From the NCBI GenBank assembly GCA_937873545.1, contig CALMWI010000359.1, positions 1-13,196 of the forward strand: a stretch of DNA of 13,196 nucleotides, in the 5' to 3' direction. Under the pieces are notes generated by a model that did not search any database, was not told the origin of the DNA, and saw only the letters and a program-made list of their open reading frames with translations. A program made the position numbers and the translations under genes. Below, piece after piece: positions 7,554-13,196 of this stretch. The DNA comes from an uncultured bacterium (lineage in GTDB: Bacteria; UBA4055). The number at the start of each line of letters is the position of its first letter. Within the stretch, counting starts at the first letter, position 1.

Positions 7554-8900
7554 ATGAATAAGCTGTTTTCGATTTGCCTAGTAATATTTACAGCTTTCCT
7601 GAATGGAGAGACTCTGTTCGAGGTCAAAGACGCCTCAAATAATAAAGTGCTTGATGTTTCCACAGACGGGTTAAGAGTTCTGAATGGAACAGATACATTA
7701 ATGGTGATCAGCACTGACGGTATCAGAGCATATATACAAAAAGACACGAAAGGTTTATCCAGGTCTTTCAGCGTCACGACATCAGCTTCGAAAGATGGTG
7801 ACCCGAAATCTCAGAATAAGGTTTTTGAAGTAGCAACTGAAGCGGGCTCTACTTTTTATAATCCGAGTAACAGTGCTGATAAAATCTTCAGTATCAATAA
7901 GAGCAGTATAACTGCGAATGTAAACCAGTCTCTGGGAAGAGAATTTCTCGTGAACGACGATGTTATATCTAAGGCTAACAGTAATCTGATGAAAGTGTCT
8001 TCGAAAGCAACGGCTGACGCAATAAGCGATTCTACTATGCTATGGTATAAAGAAAAGAACGCTTTTAGAGTAGGACATGTTTACATAGCTACCGGAGGTA
8101 CTAATGTCGGACAGGGATCATTTGCCTCAGGATATAGATGTACAGCCTCTGGAAAATACTCAACCGCATTAGGCTACTACTCTCAGGCAACAAATAGTAA
8201 CTCTTTTGCTTCGGGTGATGGAGCTATAGCTTCAGGATTGAGCTCCTGTGCAATAGGCAACGATGTTGAAGCAACTGCAAGCAGTGCTTTCGCGGCTGGG
8301 AACAATACCGAAGCTTCCGGAGTTAATTCTTGCGCAATTGGCGGCTTTGCAAAAGCTACGAACAACTATTCAATCGCATTCGGAACCGGTATGACTCTTT
8401 CATCAGGTCAGGGAGCTACAGCTATCGGATCAACTGCTCAAGCCTCAGGTGATTATTCCGCATCGATCGGCGCAGGAACACTTGCGACAGGAAACTATGC
8501 TACAGCAATGGGAAGGCTTACTACTGCTCAGGCTTACAATTCATTCGTAATAGGAAGATATAACATTATTGAAGGAAGTGCAACTTCTTGGAACACTCTC
8601 GAACCCTTATTTGTCATAGGAAACGGATCGAGCACTACAGACAGATCAAATGCGTTTGAAGTACAGAAAAACGGAAGAGTATTTATTCCCGAGCTGCCTT
8701 CGACTACTTCCACTAACAGCAAAGTTTATGTTCAGGTTGACACTTTAGGCAAGCTTTGTGTCCCGGGGAAAGGAGAATATCCCGGAAGTGAGGAGATAGA
8801 TAAACTGAAAGAAGAAAATAAATATTTGATCAGTGAACTGGAAAAGCAGAAAGAAAAGATCGCAAGGCTTGAAGAATCATTAGAGATATTATTGAAATAA
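7554..8900 (+). CDS. YadA-head-like fibre protein with ten 14-residue repeats and coiled coil
   Basis: 448 residues. The ATG at 7554 is preceded by AAGGAGGA (7542-7549), which overlaps the stop of gene 5, so the two are translationally close-coupled. Residues 1-18 are a signal peptide ending FLNG, then ETLFEVKD. The N-terminal module is nearly identical to that of gene 5, also at DNA level. A degenerate second copy follows (NKVFEVATEAG, SSITANVNQSLGREFLVND). Residues 186-328 are ten SxAxG repeats, eight of them exactly 14 residues, typical of the YadA head beta roll. PLFVIGNGSSTTDRSNAF then leads to a short region with KVYVQVDTLGKLCVPGKG, a shortened form of the end seen in genes 3 and 5; the DNALYLRG/GGALGT domain is absent. 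Residues 413-448 are a charged coiled coil (EEIDKLKEENKYLISELEK). It is the last gene of the tight cluster; TAA stop. Confidence 0.9.
   Translation: MNKLFSICLVIFTAFLNGETLFEVKDASNNKVLDVSTDGLRVLNGTDTLMVISTDGIRAYIQKDTKGLSRSFSVTTSASKDGDPKSQNKVFEVATEAGSTFYNPSNSADKIFSINKSSITANVNQSLGREFLVNDDVISKANSNLMKVSSKATADAISDSTMLWYKEKNAFRVGHVYIATGGTNVGQGSFASGYRCTASGKYSTALGYYSQATNSNSFASGDGAIASGLSSCAIGNDVEATASSAFAAGNNTEASGVNSCAIGGFAKATNNYSIAFGTGMTLSSGQGATAIGSTAQASGDYSASIGAGTLATGNYATAMGRLTTAQAYNSFVIGRYNIIEGSATSWNTLEPLFVIGNGSSTTDRSNAFEVQKNGRVFIPELPSTTSTNSKVYVQVDTLGKLCVPGKGEYPGSEEIDKLKEENKYLISELEKQKEKIARLEESLEILLK
7617..7712 (+). repeat. Near-identical N-terminal module DNA, copy in gene 6
   Basis: Partner of 6131-6226: one mismatch (C at 7680) over 96 bases, in the same orientation, about 1.5 kb apart. 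Recombination between the two would delete the rest of gene 5 and fuse its signal peptide to the body of gene 6. Confidence 0.85.
8109..8537 (+). repeat. Ten in-frame units of about 42 bases (14-residue SxAxG repeat) in gene 6
   Basis: Units begin at GQGSFASG, GKYSTALG, NSNSFASG, GLSSCAIG, ASSAFAAG, GVNSCAIG, NNYSIAFG, SGQGATAIG, GDYSASIG and GNYATAMG. Eight are exactly 14 residues, one 15 and one 16. This is the period of the YadA head. Gene 3 has five units (3531-3740) and gene 5 six (6626-6877). Confidence 0.85.
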
Positions 8901-8921
8901 ATTGAGTTTTGTGAAGTCCGT

Positions 8922-8957
8922 CACAGAAAAAGGTTTTGAAATTGCCTATTTTCTGTG
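8922..8957. other. Stem-loop between genes 6 and 7
   Basis: CACAGAAAA (8922-8930) pairs with TTTTCTGTG (8949-8957). AGG (8931-8933) also pairs with CCT (8945-8947) past a one-base bulge, leaving an 11-base loop. No T-run follows on either strand, so it is not a standard intrinsic terminator. It is the only long inverted repeat before gene 7, 22 bases after the end of the gene 1-6 cluster. It could end or stabilise the upstream transcript, or be an operator, because its right arm lies inside the spacer of the promoter candidate. Confidence 0.45.
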
Positions 8958-8965
8958 TAAATTAG
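8935..8965 (+). promoter_or_regulatory. Candidate Bacteroidota-type promoter for gene 7
   Basis: TTTG at 8935-8938 and TAAATTAG at 8958-8965 are separated by exactly 19 bases. This fits the Bacteroidota housekeeping consensus TTTG-N19-TAnnTTTG with one mismatch (A for the third T). A looser sigma70-type reading (TTGAAA 8936-8941 with TAAATT 8958-8963) overlaps it. It lies in the only sizeable gap between the fibre cluster and gene 7, about 45 bases before the start codon. AT-rich sequence gives such matches by chance, so this is tentative. Confidence 0.35.
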
Positions 8966-9011
8966 TTAAAAGGCAGAAAATGAAAAATTTTCGAGATATA
9001 TGGAGGACAAT

Positions 9012-12000
9012 ATGAAAAGAGCATTGATAGCTTTGTTGCTGATCATTAGCTTTCTGCAGGCCGGAATTACTTTCGGTACCGGAAGTAAAGTGAATTTCGG
9101 CAATGCCAATGTCGGAGTGTATGGAAGTCTGAAAAATCAGGGTACAATAACCTATTTGTCAACATCCAAACTAAGTTTTGTCGGATCCTCTTTGGATACG
9201 CTAACGAATGTTTACACATTTCCGAACCTGATAATAAACAAGCCGGCAGGAAATTTAAGACTTAACAACAGTACGAATAATTTTCTTCTGACGGGCGATG
9301 TAACATTTACACAGGGAAATATACTGACGGGAACGAACACATTTGAGCTTGGAACATCTGCTACAGTGACAGGAGAAACAGCTACAAAATATATATCGGG
9401 AACTGTCAAAGCCGCCAGAGCGGTCGGAACCGGTGCTAATACTTTCGGCGGAATTGGATATTCGCTAGGAAGCGGAACAGGGGATCTCGGAACAGTAACG
9501 GTTTACCGTTATACAGGTGACGGAAGCGAAGTTTCGATATATGGTACTGAAGGGATATGGAGAAAATGGACCGTGCAGACTTCTAATGCGTTCTCCGGAA
9601 CAAGGACAGTAACATCAAGCTGGCTATCAAATGAGGATAACGGCAATAATCTGACAGCCTTAAAAGTATGGAAATATGAACCGGTCAAAAACTCAGACGG
9701 AGATAACGAAATCAGCGATTTAAGAAAACTGATATTAAAGAAAAACGATGTGATCGCAGCAAAATCAAAAGGGATCGAAGGATCAGATAATTCTGAGCTT
9801 AGAGAACAGGCTTTAGATGCGATGGATTTCGAACCTACGGAAGAGGACAGTAAAACTTTATACTGGGTTGAAGTTGACGGAGCTACATTCAATACAGCCG
9901 CTTCACCAAGAACGGCGACCTACACAATAAACGGTGCGACTTCATATACGGTATGCTCAGCCACAAATGTGTTCGCTGACGGAGCCGGCACAGAAGCTAA
10001 CCCATACCAAGTTCAAACTCTTGATCAGCTCAATGCTGTAAGAAACTATCCTACAGCCTGCTTTATCCAGATTGCGGACATAGACGCAGCGGCGACTACA
10101 GGCTGGAACAGCGGGGCAGGATGGGATCCTATAGATTCTTTTTCAGGAAAATATAACGGTGACGGACATAAAGTATCCAATTTGTTTGTAAATAGACCCA
10201 GTGAGAATTATGTCGGTTTATTCGGGATAACAAGTGCCGGAAGCAGTATATGGGATCTGGGTGTGGAAAATGTGAATATAACAGGATATTACTATGTGGG
10301 CGGTTTTGCCGGATACAGCAGAGGATCCATCCAGAATTGTTATGCAAAAGGTGCAGTATCTGTGGCTTACATGATCGCAGGTGGTTTTTTAGGTTACTCA
10401 ACTACAGGCAGCAGCATAAATAACTGTTACTCTAACGCTCAAGTCACAAGACTTTCAGGGTCAACAGATACAAATATAGGCTCATTTTGCGGCAGATTAT
10501 ATATCGGCACTATTACAAAGTGCTATACTACCGGAGCTGTTGTATATCAGGGAACCACTAATCCGACAAACAAAGGATTTGTCGGTTCAGTTGGCGCTTC
10601 AATTACTATGTCTGGTAACTTTTGGAATACTGAAACAACCGGTCAGACTTCAACAAGCGGTACAGCTACAGGACTTACCAAAACTCAGATGAGAACACTA
10701 TTAACATTTACAAACGCAAGCTGGGATTTCATGGGTGAATCGGTCAACGGCACTTCAGACATCTGGGGAATAAATGCGGTACTCAACAGCGGATATCCAT
10801 TCCTTAGCTGGGAAGGATTTACGCACAGACCGTCACCGTTTGCCGGAGGTATCGGGACAACGGACGAACCGTTCCTCGTGTCAAACCTTACACAGCTTGA
10901 CAGTGTCAGGGGTTTTTTAAGCTATAAATTCTTACAAACTGCCGATATCGACGCTTCACCTACTTCAGGATGGAATGCGGGAGCCGGATGGAATCCTATT
11001 GGAGCCGTAAGTCCCTTTTTTACAGGAAATTATGACGGTGCCCATTACGATATTTCGGGGTTGTTCATTAACCGCGCCGCAAACTATCAGTCATTATTCG
11101 GCTATATGAGCGGAGGTGTGGTATCAAATCTGCATCTTTTAAATGCAAATATAACCGGATCAACTTATGTCGGCGGAATCGCGGGATATATGACAAATTC
11201 GGCATATATAACTGGTTGCTCAGTAAAAGGAACAGTCAATGCCACTGTCCAATATGTTGCGGGGATCGCAGGATACCTTCTGACATCTTCAGTAATCGAG
11301 AATTCATTTGCTGATGCTGATGTTACAGGCCAGAATTATGTTGCCGGTATAGCAGGCCGCCTCGGCTCTGCTTCTCAGGCAGTGAACTGTTATTCTTTGG
11401 GTAACATTTCAAGGCTCTCCGGTTATACAGGAGCATATTTAGGAGGAATATCGGGATATAATAACGATTCAAAGATCCTCAAATGTTATTCTGCTTCGCC
11501 GATAATTTACATTGATACTACGAATCCTACAACGAAAGGTATTGCAGGAGGTATTTCAGCCACAACTAATTACGAGATGGCTGATAACTTCTTTGACTCG
11601 CAGGTATCAGGCCAGACAAGTACATCAGGCGTAGGAACAGCTAAGACGACTGCAGAGATGAGAAATGTTGCAACATATACTCTTGTAGGTTCACTTGGGT
11701 TAACAAATCCATGGGATTTCGTAGGAAATCCGAACAATGACATCTCGAATAACGATTACTGGAATATTCATACAAGTCTGAACAGCGGATACCCGTATTT
11801 GAACTGGGAATACAGACTTGCCGTCGAAGCCCCTACAAATCTTGCTCTTGTAGTCAGCGGTACAGATGTAATTATAACTTGGGACCCCGTAACGAATGCG
11901 GCAGGATATCTTGTTTATTCGTCAACAAACCCGTATGGATCTTTTGTACTTGACGAAACAGGTTCATTCAACGGTTCGCAATGGACAGGTACGCTGACAG

Positions 12001-12095
12001 GAAATAGATATTTCTACTATGTTACAGCGGTGAATGACACGAAAATCGTGCCTGCAAAAAAAATAATGATCAATAATTTATTCATGAGTAAATAA
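9012..12095 (+). CDS. Large secreted GLUG-repeat protein with C-terminal Fn3 domain
   Basis: 1027 residues. The ATG at 9012 is preferred over ATG 9000 because GGAGG (9002-9006) lies between them. Residues 1-17 are a signal peptide ending FLQA. Residues 18-235 are a beta-rich region (FPNLIINKPAGNLRL, TGDVTFTQGNILTGTNTFEL) of the sort seen in secreted FCB-group proteins. Residues 240-290 are a charged, probably helical insertion (ISDLRKLILKKNDVIAAK). Two homologous cassettes follow, about 322-602 and 611-934. Each opens with a NPYQVQTLDQLNAVR-like segment and an ADIDA..TxGWNxGAGW motif, carries four or five GLUG-type repeats (VGGFAGY...INNCY), and closes with LNSGYPxLxWE. Residues 940-1010 resemble a fibronectin type III domain (APTNLALVV, VIITWDPVTNAAGYLVY). 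GLUG proteins are usually adhesin-like beta-helices. No type IX sorting signal or anchor is visible. The gene stands apart from the fibre family but shares its orientation and signal-peptide style. Confidence 0.88.
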   Translation: MKRALIALLLIISFLQAGITFGTGSKVNFGNANVGVYGSLKNQGTITYLSTSKLSFVGSSLDTLTNVYTFPNLIINKPAGNLRLNNSTNNFLLTGDVTFTQGNILTGTNTFELGTSATVTGETATKYISGTVKAARAVGTGANTFGGIGYSLGSGTGDLGTVTVYRYTGDGSEVSIYGTEGIWRKWTVQTSNAFSGTRTVTSSWLSNEDNGNNLTALKVWKYEPVKNSDGDNEISDLRKLILKKNDVIAAKSKGIEGSDNSELREQALDAMDFEPTEEDSKTLYWVEVDGATFNTAASPRTATYTINGATSYTVCSATNVFADGAGTEANPYQVQTLDQLNAVRNYPTACFIQIADIDAAATTGWNSGAGWDPIDSFSGKYNGDGHKVSNLFVNRPSENYVGLFGITSAGSSIWDLGVENVNITGYYYVGGFAGYSRGSIQNCYAKGAVSVAYMIAGGFLGYSTTGSSINNCYSNAQVTRLSGSTDTNIGSFCGRLYIGTITKCYTTGAVVYQGTTNPTNKGFVGSVGASITMSGNFWNTETTGQTSTSGTATGLTKTQMRTLLTFTNASWDFMGESVNGTSDIWGINAVLNSGYPFLSWEGFTHRPSPFAGGIGTTDEPFLVSNLTQLDSVRGFLSYKFLQTADIDASPTSGWNAGAGWNPIGAVSPFFTGNYDGAHYDISGLFINRAANYQSLFGYMSGGVVSNLHLLNANITGSTYVGGIAGYMTNSAYITGCSVKGTVNATVQYVAGIAGYLLTSSVIENSFADADVTGQNYVAGIAGRLGSASQAVNCYSLGNISRLSGYTGAYLGGISGYNNDSKILKCYSASPIIYIDTTNPTTKGIAGGISATTNYEMADNFFDSQVSGQTSTSGVGTAKTTAEMRNVATYTLVGSLGLTNPWDFVGNPNNDISNNDYWNIHTSLNSGYPYLNWEYRLAVEAPTNLALVVSGTDVIITWDPVTNAAGYLVYSSTNPYGSFVLDETGSFNGSQWTGTLTGNRYFYYVTAVNDTKIVPAKKIMINNLFMSK

Positions 12096-12105
12096 ATACA
12101 TAATG

Positions 12106-12131
12106 AAGGGCGATCTGATCGCCCTTTTTTT
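12106..12131 (+). terminator. Intrinsic terminator after gene 7
   Basis: AAGGGCGAT (12106-12114) and ATCGCCCTT (12118-12126) form a perfect nine-pair stem with a CTG loop, running into seven T (12125-12131). It begins 11 bases after the gene 7 stop codon. Gene 8 starts only 17 bases downstream, so any transcript starting before the hairpin must pass it to express gene 8. Confidence 0.92.
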
Positions 12132-12148
12132 AATTCAGGGAGGGAGTT

Positions 12149-13196
12149 ATGTTCAAAATGATGCATTTTTACAGTTTAATTGCAATGCTGGTAATTACAG
12201 CCGCGGCTTCAGCTGTTAATCTTTTCGAGATCAAGGACGAGGTCGGCAACCCGGTACTTGTAGTTTCTTCGGACGGTTTGAGGATACTTAACGGTGCCGA
12301 TACTCTTATGGTAATCAGCACAGAAGGTATAAAAGCCTTCATTCAGCAGGATGCCGCAAAGGGATTGTCGAGAACTTTCAGCGTCACAACTTCGAGCTCG
12401 AAAGGATCAGCCGCAGACGTAATGAACGTTACATCTGACGGAATGAGAATATATGACCAGACTACGGATACCGGAAAAGCTTTGGGCGATACTCTTATGA
12501 CGATAAGTTCTAAAGCTATAAAGGCTTATATTGCAAGCGGAGGCAAGGGATTGTCAAGATCGTTCAGCGTTACGACTTCCAGTTCAAAAGGTAGCGGTGA
12601 TTATTCTCTTGATATCAGTACTGACTCGACGAAAATAGGAACAGGGGCTACTACAATGGGTCATTATTCAGAGAGATACACAGATTTCAGTCCGGAGAAT
12701 ATTTGCATCGGAATGAATTCGGGAACAGCAATAACTTCAGGTACAGGTAATACATTCATGGGTAATTCTGCAGGTATGAGCAATCAAGGCGGTAATAATA
12801 ACGTTATGATTGGTTTAAACGCCGGCAAATTATATGACGGATCTTTTGGGAACGTTTTTATAGGTGACAGCGCGGCAGACAGTCTGCGTGCGGGTCATTC
12901 GAATGTTATGGTGGGTTATAAAGCCGGAGCCGTTCCGGAAGAAACCCAAATCTCATACGGAAATGTGTTTGTTGGTGCTTTTGCAGGGAAAAGAGTAAGT
13001 GGAGATTATAATGTAATCATAGGGGAATCTGCAGGAGATAATTATAAACTTGGCAGTCCCGGTTCTTACAATATTTATATGGGCAGGTATGCAGGCAGAT
13101 TCAATACAGGCAACTCCAATATCTGCATCGGAGAGAATGCCGGTAATGGAGAATATAACAATCCTCTGACTGGGGATAATAATATATTTATCGGTT
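12149..13196 (+). CDS. NxFIG-repeat fibre protein with duplicated N-terminal module (3' partial)
   Basis: The ATG at 12149 follows GGGAGGGAG (12138-12146), and the frame is open to the window end (349 codons). Residues 1-22 are a signal peptide ending AASA, then VNLFEIKDEVGNPVLVVSSD. This is the most divergent version of the family N-terminal module: ETLFEVKDASNNK is replaced by VNLFEIKDEVGNP. Uniquely here, the module occurs twice in well-preserved form: residues 34-87 (SDGLRILNGADTLMVIS ... KGLSRTFSVTTSSSKGS) and 90-149 (SDGMRIYDQTTDTGKALGD ... KGLSRSFSVTTSSSKGS). About nine NxFIGxxAG repeats follow from about residue 181, more irregular in length than in gene 2. The C-terminal tail, which would show its class, is outside the window. 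It may start a second cluster or belong with gene 7. It lacks room for its own promoter after the terminator. Confidence 0.85.
   Translation, partial: MFKMMHFYSLIAMLVITAAASAVNLFEIKDEVGNPVLVVSSDGLRILNGADTLMVISTEGIKAFIQQDAAKGLSRTFSVTTSSSKGSAADVMNVTSDGMRIYDQTTDTGKALGDTLMTISSKAIKAYIASGGKGLSRSFSVTTSSSKGSGDYSLDISTDSTKIGTGATTMGHYSERYTDFSPENICIGMNSGTAITSGTGNTFMGNSAGMSNQGGNNNVMIGLNAGKLYDGSFGNVFIGDSAADSLRAGHSNVMVGYKAGAVPEETQISYGNVFVGAFAGKRVSGDYNVIIGESAGDNYKLGSPGSYNIYMGRYAGRFNTGNSNICIGENAGNGEYNNPLTGDNNIFIG

Noticed and set aside
654..10401. Minus-strand open frames of 60-150 codons
   Set aside because: They lie opposite well-supported repeat proteins, are Ser/Leu/Pro-rich as expected of reverse reading, recur wherever the N-terminal module recurs, and have no ribosome binding sites.
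1..13196. Prophage tail module, given the tail-fibre-like domains
   Set aside because: Each complete protein has a signal peptide, and no baseplate, tape-measure, capsid, lysis or integrase gene is present.
1..13196. Classical trimeric autotransporters (YadA type)
   Set aside because: The head repeats match, but the C-terminal membrane-anchor barrel is missing in all complete members, which end in coiled coil, S74 or other soluble domains.

Overview
The window is a single-strand (+) run of eight genes. Seven belong to one paralogous family of exported, repeat-built, fibre-like surface proteins; the eighth is a large GLUG-repeat protein. I find no housekeeping gene, RNA gene, transposase, phage structural gene or CRISPR array. 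Every complete protein starts with a short Sec-type signal peptide, which points to an envelope or extracellular role in a Gram-negative-like bacterium. The GLUG protein resembles secreted proteins of the Fibrobacteres-Chlorobi-Bacteroidetes (FCB) group, and one intergenic promoter candidate fits the Bacteroidota consensus. Against Bacteroidota proper, every complete gene and the 3'-cut gene 8 has a strong GGAGG-type ribosome binding site, which is uncommon in that phylum. An FCB-related or candidate-phylum lineage is my inference; the sequence does not settle it.

Layout: (1) 1-1412, fibre protein cut by the window start, with NxFIG repeats and an H-type-lectin-like end. (2) 1437-2954, twelve 17-residue NxFIG repeats and an S74 intramolecular chaperone. 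(3) 2979-4403, YadA-head-like 14-residue repeats and a coiled-coil end, interrupted by an in-frame TGA at 3894. (4) 4418-6037, NxFIG repeats and a recurrent 'IDHPLDP' C-terminal domain. (5) 6071-7543, the intact closest relative of gene 3. (6) 7554-8900, ten 14-residue repeats and a coiled coil. Genes 1-6 are separated by only 10-33 bases and look like one operon. A 111-base gap with a hairpin and a promoter candidate precedes (7) 9012-12095, the GLUG/Fn3 protein, which ends in a strong intrinsic terminator. (8) 12149-13196 is another family member, cut by the window end, starting only 17 bases after that terminator.

The family is modular. A nearly invariant segment (mature N terminus ETLFEVKDASNNKVLDVSTD, ending in KGLSRSFSVTTS) sits directly after the signal peptide. 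Behind it is one of two repeat types (NxFIG 17-mers in 1, 2, 4, 8; SxAxG 14-mers in 3, 5, 6). The protein then ends in one of four tails: lectin-like sandwich, S74 chaperone, IDHPLDP domain or coiled coil. This resembles a bank of phage-tail-fibre-like or trimeric-adhesin-like fibres sharing an export or assembly end and offering different binding or maturation ends. Trimerisation, surface display and adhesion are inferences from family resemblance. No membrane anchor, beta-barrel translocator or type IX sorting domain is visible in any complete member.
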